The notes below the pieces were generated by a model. It had not been told where the DNA came from and did not search any database. It was given only the letters and a program-made list of their open reading frames with translations. Positions 1 to 6,033 of a stretch of DNA of 9,816 nt are shown piece by piece. The position numbers and the translations under genes are program-made. Origin of the DNA: Bacillota bacterium (GTDB lineage Bacteria > Bacillota > Clostridia > Acetivibrionales > DSM-1351); contig JAEZUC010000043.1 of assembly GCA_023443515.1 (NCBI GenBank), positions 1-9,816 of the forward strand, given 5' to 3'. Each line of letters opens with the position of its first letter. The stretch's first letter is position 1.

Positions 1-29
1 TCGGTGATATGAAGGAACTGGAGGTTTAA
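1..29 (+). CDS. Possible 3' end of an upstream gene
   Basis: One frame reads through from the left edge and ends in TAA at 27-29, giving a visible tail G-D-M-K-E-L-E-V. The tail overlaps the ribosome site of the next gene (GGAGG at about 20-24), which is the tight packing seen throughout this block. Too little is present to name the protein, and the open frame could be chance. Confidence 0.3.
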
Positions 30-32
30 TAT

Positions 33-461
33 ATGAGTATTAGTAAATTTAATCATGAGGGATATTATGATCCCACGCCATATGAAGCATTATTGGAAAT
101 AGAGAGACAGGCCAAACGAGAGAAGTATAAGCCATTAGTTTACATATGCTCTCCCTTTGCAGGAGATATAGAATATAACATAAACAAAGCAAGAGGATAC
201 TCACGCTTTGCAGTATCGAGAAATACCATACCTATAGCCCCACACCTTTTGTTCCCCCAGTTTATGGACGATGATGACAAGGAACAGAGAAACCTTGGGA
301 TATTTATGGGGCTTGTGTTAATGAGTAAATGCGAGGAACTGTGGTGCTTTGGCAGCAGGGTTTCAAAGGGCATGGCAGGTGAGCTTGAAAAAGCAACAAA
401 ACGGAACATGACAATACGATACTTTAGCGACAGGTGTGAGGAGGTCGTAAAGGATGCATAA
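33..461 (+). CDS. DUF4406 / nucleoside 2-deoxyribosyltransferase-like protein
   Basis: A 142-residue cytoplasmic protein of the DUF4406 type, related in fold to nucleoside 2-deoxyribosyltransferases. Visible family hallmarks are the strand-loop PLVYICSPFAGD (about residues 34-45) followed by N and AR..YSRFAV, then IAPHLLFPQFMDD, a hydrophobic FMGLVLMSKCEELWCFG segment, and the SKGMAGE turn near residue 111, which in this fold contributes the acidic catalytic residue. The start is set by GGAGG 8 nt upstream of ATG 33. Phage members usually sit among replication genes, as here, and may act on nucleotides or modified nucleosides; that substrate assignment is inference. The last 8 nt overlap the primase gene, implying translational coupling. 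Confidence 0.8.
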   Translation: MSISKFNHEGYYDPTPYEALLEIERQAKREKYKPLVYICSPFAGDIEYNINKARGYSRFAVSRNTIPIAPHLLFPQFMDDDDKEQRNLGIFMGLVLMSKCEELWCFGSRVSKGMAGELEKATKRNMTIRYFSDRCEEVVKDA

Positions 462-2970
462 AGCCCTGAACATACCTCTGGAGGAATTCGTAAAGCCCAT
501 GTTTGATTCCGGTGAAACAGTATGCATAAGGATATTTTCGGATAAAAAGGGTACTGCATTTAAAGGGCTTAAGCTTGAATATCAGGCCGGAAAAATAGCT
601 TCGGCAGTTGAGGCTTTAAAGAAGCACAATGAGCAGAACAGGGGAATATTCTTTGTGGTCAACTATGGCGGTCATGAGGATAGCGACATTACCAGAATCA
701 ATGCACAGTTTGTGGAGAATGACAGCCTGAGTATTGATGAGCAGATGGCGCAGATTAAAGCATTTCCTATTGAGCCGTCCTTTATAGTGAAAACTCAAAA
801 GTCGCTCCATACTTATTGGCTAATGAAAGATGCTGAGGTTTCATCCTTCAGAAGAGTGCAAAAACGTCTGGCAGCACATTTCAATGGAGATAGGACATGT
901 ATAAACGAGAGCCGTGTACTGCGGCTCCCCGGCTTTAATCATTGTAAGGGTGAACCCGTCATGGTGGAATGTATCAAATTTAACCCTGAGCTCAGGTACA
1001 CACAGGCAGAACTTGAAGCAGTACTGCCCAAAATTGAAAACGGGACTCCGGTTGGTGCTAATAATACACTGACCGGCAGCCGTAAAGGCTTGACTCTTGT
1101 AGGACGAAGGTGTGAATTTATACAGCACTGCAAAAATAATTCAGCTTCCCTCTCAGAGCATGACTGGTATGCAATGATTACAAATCTAGCCGTATTTGAG
1201 GGCGGAGAGAAGGTAATTCACCAGTTATCTAAGAGCTATCAGAAATATAACCCTGATGAAACCCAGCAAAAAATAAATCACTATCAGGAAAGCGGAACAA
1301 AGCCAATTACCTGCAAAACCATATCGGACAAGGGATTCAAATGTCCGAAGCTTACTGATGGAAGCTGCAGCTGCAAGTCTCCGGCAGCATTATGTTACAA
1401 GCCCCTCAACATAGAAGAGCTCAGGGAGTTTTTATCTGAGCTGGATGTTAAAAGGAACGCCGTTGAGGATATTCAAGCTGCTCAGGCGTTTGTAAAGGAG
1501 TATTTGTATAATGTGGATTCTGTACTTGCCGAGACCTTTATTAACTATGAGGTTAAAGGACATTTTGGGCTAAAGGCCTCGGATGTAAAGCCGTTAGTTT
1601 CACTTCACAAGGACATCTATAGAAAATACGCTGACAATGTTGAAACAAAGCACATGGCAGCGCAGCTTGAACTACCAGAGTGGTATGAAATAACTGAAAA
1701 TGGCGGTCTCAGGTTTATATCAGGACTTCTTGCAAATCATATGGCAAAAAATGTGGATGCCTTCTATGGGGCCGGAAGTTATTATTTCTATGAGCATGGT
1801 GTTTATGGAAACAGTGAGGATTTGTGGGCCTTGGCAAAAGTCCGTGAATTTATGATACCCCGGTATGCCAGTATGACTGCAATAAACGATACAGTGGGTC
1901 AATGGAAGATGCTCATCAGAAAGCCGGTAAGGGAAATAAACTGCAACCCATTTATTATCAACGTGCAGAACGGTTTATATAACGTACTGGATGGTGCCTT
2001 TAAGCCTCATACTCCAAAATACTATTCAACAGTTCAGATTATGGCAACCTACAAGGAAGATGCAAAATGTCCAAACTTCCTCGCTTTTCTTGAGAGTATA
2101 CTGCATGAAGAGGAAATAAATCTGATACAAGAAATATTCGGATACCTTCTGATTCCGGTGAACAAGGCACAAAAATCCTTTGTATTTGTAGGGGCTCCAA
2201 ATGCAGGAAAGTCCACGTTGCTATCGGTAGCACAGGAAATCCTTCTGGGAAGCGAAAATGTAAGCAATATACCCTGGCAGAGTCTGGGTGACCGTTTCAA
2301 TAAGGCTGAGTTGTTCGGAAAGCTGGCTAACATATTTGCTGATTTACCTTCAAAGAATATTGATGATAACGGCATGTTTAAGGCCCTTACAGGAGAGGAC
2401 TATATCACCGGGGAACGTAAAAACAAGGACCCATTTACGTTCAGGCCGTATGCAAAGCTGTTGTTTTCCTGTAATGAGATTCCCAAAAACTATGGTGACC
2501 GCAGCGACGGATTTTACAGAAGGCTTATTATCATACGTTTTGACAGCTCGGTTCCAAAGCACAAACGTGACCCGAATCTCCGTGAGAAGCTGTCGGCAGA
2601 ACGTGACGGTATATTGATGTGGGCCTTGGCAGGATTGAAGCGGCTTATAAACAATAGCTATGAATTCAGCGAAACCGACAGGACGAAAGCTGAACTTCAA
2701 CGATACCGTGTGGAAAGCAACAGTGCTCTTTCCTTTGTGGATGAGTACTGTGAACTTGACGAGAAGGTTGAAACGGTTCGGGATGACTTGTTTTCAAAAT
2801 ATAAGGAATACTGCAGCAATGCCGGAATGTTGCCATTGTCACAAGCCAACTTCAACAAGGAAATCGAAGGCAACCATCAAAGTATAAAAAGAGGAAGAGA
2901 CAGGCTTTCAAAGCGTAGAACATGGAAAGGCATCTCTTATTGTGAAGGAGGAAAGGGTCAGGACTGTTAA
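454..2970 (+). CDS. Phage primase-helicase (AEP primase plus SF3 helicase)
   Basis: An 838-residue replication protein that primes and unwinds phage DNA. The N-terminal third resembles RepB-like archaeo-eukaryotic primases: the acidic FVENDS patch (E88, D90), a SLHTYW motif (residues 117-122) and N-E-S-R-V-L-R-L-P-G (151-160). A cysteine cluster at 287-314 (C287, C297, C305, C307, C314) resembles the small zinc-binding linker of this family. The C-terminal part is a D5/P4-type superfamily 3 helicase with Walker A GAPNAGKST (580-588), Walker B-like NIFADLP (626-632), a sensor LFSCNEIP with N674, and an arginine-containing FYRRLIIIRF segment after it. The length is usual for the fused form. The start ATG 454 has GAGGAGGT upstream and overlaps the DUF4406 gene by 8 nt. 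All core motifs look intact. Confidence 0.93.
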   Translation: MHKALNIPLEEFVKPMFDSGETVCIRIFSDKKGTAFKGLKLEYQAGKIASAVEALKKHNEQNRGIFFVVNYGGHEDSDITRINAQFVENDSLSIDEQMAQIKAFPIEPSFIVKTQKSLHTYWLMKDAEVSSFRRVQKRLAAHFNGDRTCINESRVLRLPGFNHCKGEPVMVECIKFNPELRYTQAELEAVLPKIENGTPVGANNTLTGSRKGLTLVGRRCEFIQHCKNNSASLSEHDWYAMITNLAVFEGGEKVIHQLSKSYQKYNPDETQQKINHYQESGTKPITCKTISDKGFKCPKLTDGSCSCKSPAALCYKPLNIEELREFLSELDVKRNAVEDIQAAQAFVKEYLYNVDSVLAETFINYEVKGHFGLKASDVKPLVSLHKDIYRKYADNVETKHMAAQLELPEWYEITENGGLRFISGLLANHMAKNVDAFYGAGSYYFYEHGVYGNSEDLWALAKVREFMIPRYASMTAINDTVGQWKMLIRKPVREINCNPFIINVQNGLYNVLDGAFKPHTPKYYSTVQIMATYKEDAKCPNFLAFLESILHEEEINLIQEIFGYLLIPVNKAQKSFVFVGAPNAGKSTLLSVAQEILLGSENVSNIPWQSLGDRFNKAELFGKLANIFADLPSKNIDDNGMFKALTGEDYITGERKNKDPFTFRPYAKLLFSCNEIPKNYGDRSDGFYRRLIIIRFDSSVPKHKRDPNLREKLSAERDGILMWALAGLKRLINNSYEFSETDRTKAELQRYRVESNSALSFVDEYCELDEKVETVRDDLFSKYKEYCSNAGMLPLSQANFNKEIEGNHQSIKRGRDRLSKRRTWKGISYCEGGKGQDC

Positions 2971-3095
2971 ATACCAACATGACCGGGAAAACCGACTTTT
3001 TCTTATTTCTTAGCGTTATGAATAAAAATAAGATATATATAAGAAAAAAAGAAAGATATATAAAGAGTATAATAATACCCGGTCATCCCGGTATT
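2970..3095 (+). repeat. CCCGGT inverted-repeat element, possible replication origin
   Basis: Bases 2970-2987 are the inverted complement of 3078-3095 at 15 of 18 positions, including a perfect 9-bp CCCGGTCAT core. The right arm is itself a direct repeat, CCCGGTCAT then CCCGGTATT. Between the arms is a strand-biased A/T-rich stretch: TTCTTATTTCTTA near 3000 pairs loosely with TAAGAAAAAAAGAA near 3041. The element begins at the stop codon of the primase-helicase and ends before the VRR-NUC gene. Iterated GC-rich boxes beside an A/T-rich segment next to a replication gene suggest an origin (inference). A large RNA stem-loop acting in mRNA processing is the alternative. Confidence 0.45.
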
Positions 3096-3118
3096 GACGG
3101 TTCTGTTTTATTTGAGCT

Positions 3119-3403
3119 ATGGCAGAAAAACAAATAACAAATGCAATAATAAATTACTTAAAGACTGTGCCAGATTGCTTCTGTTGGAAGGAGCACGGCG
3201 GTATGTACGGCACAGCGGGCATTCCCGATATCATTTGCTGTATCGGAGGCAGATTTGTGGCCTTTGAAGTAAAAACAGCATCGGGAAAGCTAACAAAGTT
3301 ACAGGAAGCAACGATTAAAAAAATCAATGAAGCAAAGGGCAAAGCCTACAAGGTTACAAGTGTTCTGGAAGTAAAAATAATACTTGAAAACCTGAAGGAG
3401 TGA
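3119..3403 (+). CDS. VRR-NUC domain nuclease
   Basis: A 94-residue stand-alone VRR-NUC (PD-(D/E)xK superfamily) protein. The catalytic core is visible: an early acidic residue in the first helix (E3), G34-I-P-D37, then a hydrophobic strand leading to F-E50-V-K52, followed by the SGKLTKLQ helix start. The GGMYGTAGIPDI segment before the PD motif is typical of the family. Phage versions sit between the primase and a SNF2 helicase or DUF1492 gene and are thought to process branched replication intermediates. That role is family knowledge, not shown here. The ribosome site is weak (only GAG just before ATG 3119). Translation may depend on the preceding structured leader. Confidence 0.88.
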   Translation: MAEKQITNAIINYLKTVPDCFCWKEHGGMYGTAGIPDIICCIGGRFVAFEVKTASGKLTKLQEATIKKINEAKGKAYKVTSVLEVKIILENLKE

Positions 3404-3407
3404 GCTT

Positions 3408-3470
3408 ATGAAAATCAATATAAATTTCCGTATGACAAGGCACGAAGGAGGTATCTTGCATGAATGCTAA
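3408..3470 (+). CDS. 20-residue leader-like ORF overlapping the DUF1492 start
   Basis: ATG 3408 follows a strong AAGGAG ribosome site (about 3395-3400) and opens a 20-codon frame starting MKINI and ending HEC. The frame contains the DUF1492 ribosome site AAGGAGG and overlaps that gene's first codons (3460-3470) in a different frame. This is the layout of a leader peptide whose translation opens or couples the next ribosome site. It may instead be the broken start of a deleted gene, since related phages often carry a SNF2-type helicase at this position. Coding value is uncertain. Confidence 0.4.
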   Translation: MKININFRMTRHEGGILHEC

Positions 3471-3909
3471 AGAATACTTGGCACAGGCTTACCGTATAGA
3501 CCAAAGAATAAACAGCAAGCTGGAGCAGATAACCTCACTACGAGAGCTGGCCTTAAAGGCAACATCAACAATCACTGACATGCCACATAACCCAACAAAA
3601 AACACAAGCTCAATGGAAAATATCATAACCAAGATGGTTGATTTGGAGAATGAAATCAACGACGATATAGACACCTTGGTAGACCTGAAACGTGAAATCA
3701 TATCAGTCATTAAAAGGATTCAGAACCCGGAATATCAAACGCTCCTTGAATTGAGGTACCTTTGTTTTATAAGTTGGGAGAAAATAGCGGTCGACTTGGG
3801 GTACAGTTCACAGCATATCTACAGACTACATGAAAAGGCACTGAACGCAGTTGCTGTACCTGAAAATGGGGCAACATGTGCTAAAAAGAAGCCTGTATCG
3901 GTACTATAA
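3460..3909 (+). CDS. DUF1492 (ArpU/sigma-like) late transcription regulator
   Basis: A 149-residue protein of the DUF1492 type. The N-terminal two thirds are helical and charged, with a long coiled-coil-like stretch at about 50-90 (M-V-D-L-E-N-E-I-N-D-D-I). The C-terminal part is a helix-turn-helix like sigma-70 region 4: ELRYLCFISWEKIAVDLGYSS at about 96-116 and then QHIYRLHEKAL as recognition helix. In related phages this class controls late gene transcription and lies just upstream of the HNH-terminase region, as here. The start at ATG 3460 is fixed by AAGGAGG (3444-3450). A terminator follows within 25 nt of the stop. The most probable target is the late promoter region near 5490-5560, by position only. 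Confidence 0.82.
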   Translation: MNAKEYLAQAYRIDQRINSKLEQITSLRELALKATSTITDMPHNPTKNTSSMENIITKMVDLENEINDDIDTLVDLKREIISVIKRIQNPEYQTLLELRYLCFISWEKIAVDLGYSSQHIYRLHEKALNAVAVPENGATCAKKKPVSVL

Positions 3910-3931
3910 TTGGACAATATACAAGAATATG

Positions 3932-3962
3932 GCCATTGCAAAAAACTGCAGTGGCTTTTTTT
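3932..3962 (+). terminator. Intrinsic terminator closing the replication block
   Basis: A 9-bp stem, GCCATTGCA (3932-3940) with TGCAGTGGC (3947-3955) including one wobble pair, has loop AAAAAC and is followed by seven T. It lies 23 nt after the DUF1492 stop codon. Confidence 0.9.
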
Positions 3963-4026
3963 ATGGATTTAGAATGTAGAAGTTTTAATTTGGGTATGGT
4001 AATATTTTACTGTATGAATGAATAAT

Positions 4027-4043
4027 CAGTTATTATATAACTG
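4027..4043 (+). promoter_or_regulatory. 17-bp perfect palindrome upstream of cargo cassette 1
   Basis: CAGTTAT-TAT-ATAACTG is an exact inverted repeat around a 3-nt centre, 24 nt before the first ATG of the cassette. It contains the A/T-rich TATTATATAA that could be a -10 region, with a weak -35-like TTTACT at 4006-4011 and a long spacer of about 19. A repressor or activator site overlapping a promoter is plausible. It is also a possible chance palindrome in A/T-rich DNA. Confidence 0.35.
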
Positions 4044-4067
4044 TCTTATCTAGAAGGGTGGTAAATA

Positions 4068-4516
4068 ATGATTTCTGCAAAAAAGATACATATATTTATA
4101 TCCATAGTTTTAATAGTGACTGTAGGCTTTTTGAGTAATTCCACATAAAACAGAATAGATCGATCCAGATGCTTCAAGAGGAAAACAACAGTACGTATAT
4201 ACACTCTTTAGAACAAATAGCAGATAGGATTCTAGAGTATCAGAAAACAAAAGATGAGGTATGCTTGAGGAATGCTTCAAGTTGGGCGGGAAAGGCAGCA
4301 ATAGCTTCAAAGAATATGAGCTTGGAAAAAAAGCAGTACTTAGCACCCTTAGCGGTATTTTTGGATGAGTTTTTTGCAAAGACAACCAGACCTGACACAG
4401 CTGCAAAAAGTGGCAAGATATATAAACTAATACCATGCTTAAGAGGTGTCGCCGAAGACCCAAATAACAAGCAGAAAATAGACGATCTTACATATGCATT
4501 GCAAGGAGCATATTAA
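4068..4516 (+). pseudogene. Frameshifted gene for a membrane-anchored or secreted helical protein
   Basis: ATG 4068, with a good ribosome site (AAGGGTGG, 6 nt spacing), begins MISAKKIHIFISIVLIVTVG, a classic signal or membrane anchor, but stops at TAA 4146-4148. A second frame, whose first ATG is 4169 and which ends at 4516, carries a 115-residue charged helical protein without its own ribosome site. The second frame is open backwards to just after 4138, so the two segments join if one base is restored near 4143-4150, giving a protein of about 149 residues with an N-terminal anchor and a soluble helical domain (L-E-Q-I-A-D-R-I-L-E-Y, then A-P-L-A-V-F-L-D-E-F-F). The family is not recognised. 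A true lesion is more likely than programmed frameshifting because no slippery heptamer plus structure is obvious. Confidence 0.6.
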
Positions 4517-4638
4517 AGACAAGGGTGATTTAACTTTACAGGTGCGGTTTTTCATTACATTTATATTACAATATAGAATCAATTAACATATTGTAGAAAT
4601 ATTTCAATAATAAGCAATGAATAGGAGGAGTATAAGGA

Positions 4639-4749
4639 ATGGGTTCTATTAAATTTTTATTACCGGTTTTAGTTGTAGCTTTTTTGTTGGTTTTACTGTT
4701 TGTTTTCGTTATATGGGTTATAAAAAAATTTATCAAAGGAGAAAAGTAA
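4639..4749 (+). CDS. 36-residue single-pass membrane protein
   Basis: AGGAGG (4623-4628) precedes ATG 4639 by 10 nt. The frame encodes MGSIKF, then about 22 strongly hydrophobic residues (LLPVLVVAFLLVLLFVFVIWVI), then a basic tail KKFIKGEK. This gives one membrane helix with a positively charged cytoplasmic end. The stop is 1 nt before the ATG of the secreted-protein gene, and the last codons contain that gene's AAGGAG site, so the two are translationally coupled. Small phage membrane peptides of this shape include holin-like, toxin-like and accessory subunits. No family is recognised and none of these roles is shown by the sequence. Confidence 0.6.
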   Translation: MGSIKFLLPVLVVAFLLVLLFVFVIWVIKKFIKGEK

Positions 4750-4750
4750 C

Positions 4751-5383
4751 ATGAGATTATCCAAAATAGCAATCTTAGCATTAAGTATGTGTCTTGCATT
4801 ATGTCTTACCTTAGGAGGTACAGTTAATGCAGCACAAATAAATTCGGCAAAGAAAGTTCCAGATTGTTTGAATATTGATAAAGAAAAAGAAAAACAACAG
4901 AGTATGTTTCCTGATGGGAGGATAAAATTAGCAGTTGATTAACCTCTAGAAATAAATTTTGATGATGGAAGCTCAATAAAATATGCTGTTAGCGAAGAAA
5001 ACACACTTGGAGTGAAATCGATAACACAGCTTAGTAGTGTGTCTCATAAATATAGTGTTAAAAAAACATTTCATTATGGAACAGCATGTGCCGAAATAAC
5101 ACTATATGCCGATTTAGTTTGGGGCGTACCAACAAGTCGTAGTGTTACTATGAATAGAGAATATACTGGACTAAAGGGTTCATGGGTAACATATTCAGGT
5201 ACAGGTGATAAAATAATACAAGCAGTTGGAACTACAAATGTCTATGCTATTGCTGAAGCATGGGGACAATTTACTCTTCATGCTCCTGAATTAGGTGATT
5301 ATTTTACCCGATCATATCGCATTCAGCTATTAGCTGATCCAGCTGATAGTAGTGGAGTAATCCTGAATAATCTTATTGAATAA
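4751..5383 (+). pseudogene. Secreted protein gene interrupted by an in-frame TAA
   Basis: ATG 4751 with AAGGAG 9 nt upstream starts a clear Sec signal peptide: basic MRLSK, hydrophobic core AILALSMCLALCLTLG, and a cleavage region near VNAAQ (about residue 28). The frame meets TAA at 4940-4942 after 63 codons, then stays open in the same frame to TAA 5381-5383. Ignoring the single stop gives one 210-residue protein whose distal part looks rich in beta strands, with many aromatic, Ser and Thr residues (A-E-I-T-L-Y-A-D-L-V-W-G-V, then A-E-A-W-G-Q-F-T-L-H-A). CAA, GAA or AAA to TAA is one substitution. No sequence family is recognised. An ATG-started distal fragment would not exist (5012 is GTG) and would lack the signal peptide. 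Confidence 0.75.
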
Positions 5384-5446
5384 TATACTAGAAACCTTAT
5401 TTATATAATTTACTTCTCTTGAAAAAATAGTTTTAAAGATATTACT

Positions 5447-5484
5447 AGAATAATCATGTTTATTTAATATGATTATTCTTTTTT
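5447..5484 (+). terminator. Intrinsic terminator ending cargo cassette 1
   Basis: A perfect 11-bp stem AGAATAATCAT (5447-5457) with ATGATTATTCT (5469-5479) can be extended inward by a G-U pair and two A-T pairs, and is followed by a T run (5479-5484). It lies 64 nt after the secreted-protein stop. Confidence 0.85.
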
Positions 5485-5489
5485 AAAGC

Positions 5490-5559
5490 GTTGTGTAACA
5501 TGAGAGTAAATGTGATAGAAAGAGAGTACTACCTTATAGTAATATTATAATAACACAAC
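5490..5559 (+). promoter_or_regulatory. Candidate activator-dependent late promoter region
   Basis: A consensus -10 box TATAAT lies at 5546-5551, but the place of the -35 box (5523-5528, AGAGTA) does not resemble TTGACA. The region is enclosed by a 7-bp inverted repeat, GTTGTGT (5490-5496) and ACACAAC (5553-5559), and contains TACTA/TAGTA around 5528-5542. A good -10 without a -35, downstream of a DUF1492 regulator gene and upstream of the HNH-cos region, fits an activator-dependent late promoter. This is inference from position and shape. Confidence 0.4.
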
Positions 5560-5565
5560 AAAAGA

Positions 5566-5598
5566 GAAACCATTACAGGACAACTGTAGTGGTTTTTC
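5566..5598 (+). terminator. Hairpin with T-run just upstream of the HNH gene
   Basis: A 12-bp stem AAACCATTACAG (5567-5578) pairs with CTGTAGTGGTTT (5584-5595), one wobble, loop GACAA, followed by a short T run. It resembles the terminator at 3932 in stem sequence (CCATTxCA / TGxAGTGG) with compensatory outer pairs. It lies within about 15 nt of the predicted late start site, so it may be an attenuator or 5' end hairpin rather than a simple terminator. Confidence 0.65.
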
Positions 5599-5611
5599 TA
5601 TATACAAAAGG

Positions 5612-5977
5612 TTGGTGAAAACAATACCGTTAAAACAATTAAAACCCTGCAAGCACCCTGGTTGTCCTGAGCTGACAAACGGTAGCTATTGTAATAAGCA
5701 CAGCAACTTAATTATTAATAAACGTGAGAGTGCAGAAAGGCGAGGTTATGACAGTAAATGGAGAGCCGCAAGAAAGCTGTACTTGAGCAGTAGCCCTTTA
5801 TGTGTCCGTTGCCTTAAGGATAAAAAACTGGTAAAGGCTACGGTGGTTGACCACATTGTTCCCCATAGAGGTAACAAGGAACTCTTTTGGGATGAAAGTA
5901 ATTGGCAGGCACTTTGTAAGAGATGTCATGATAGGAAGACAATGACTGAGGATAGATATCAGGAGTATGGATATTAA
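5612..5977 (+). CDS. HNH endonuclease next to cos
   Basis: A phage HNH endonuclease of the type that works with terminase in DNA packaging in HK97-like phages. It has an N-terminal zinc knuckle (C13, C18, C27, H30), the common S-A-E-R-R-G-Y-D-S-K-W-R-A-A-R segment (40-54), then CVRC (64-67), the catalytic V-D-H-I-V-P-H-R-G (79-87), N97 and C102-K-R-C-H (102-106). The 121-residue length is normal. The start is uncertain: in-frame TTG 5612 and GTG 5615 lie inside or against the ribosome site, whereas relatives start MPxK, which here would be the ATA at 5624, ideally spaced 5 nt after GGTGA. The initiator may therefore have mutated from ATG to ATA. The last 42 bp recur at 7274. Confidence 0.88.
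   Translation: MVKTIPLKQLKPCKHPGCPELTNGSYCNKHSNLIINKRESAERRGYDSKWRAARKLYLSSSPLCVRCLKDKKLVKATVVDHIVPHRGNKELFWDESNWQALCKRCHDRKTMTEDRYQEYGY
5936..5977 (+). repeat. 42-bp repeat, copy 1 (HNH 3' end)
   Basis: This segment encodes the last 13 HNH residues (K-T-M-T-E-D-R-Y-Q-E-Y-G-Y) and the stop codon. It matches 7274-7315 at 38 of 42 positions without gaps. The two copies bracket cargo cassette 2. Confidence 0.9.
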
Positions 5978-6033
5978 AGTAGAATGCATTATGGTAATAT
6001 TAGGATATACAATTAAATATGGGAGATGATAAA

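Noticed and set aside
2049..2700. Several minus-strand and alternative-frame ORFs of 60-116 codons inside the helicase region
   Set aside because: They overlap the intact SF3 helicase motifs and show no ribosome sites or family features.
4110..4463. 117-codon minus-strand ORF
   Set aside because: It lies entirely opposite the frameshifted cargo gene, has no ribosome site and its composition looks like an antisense shadow.
4169..4516. Independent gene starting at ATG 4169
   Set aside because: No ribosome site before this ATG, and the frame is open upstream to meet a signal-anchor ORF that has one; a single frameshifted gene explains both.
4566..4799. 77-codon minus-strand ORF with hydrophobic stretches
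   Set aside because: It is antisense to the small membrane peptide and the signal peptide, and has no convincing ribosome site in its own direction.
4940..4942. Programmed stop-codon readthrough or recoding of TAA
   Set aside because: UAA followed by C is not a known efficient readthrough context, and the adjoining gene is also damaged, so a nonsense mutation is simpler.
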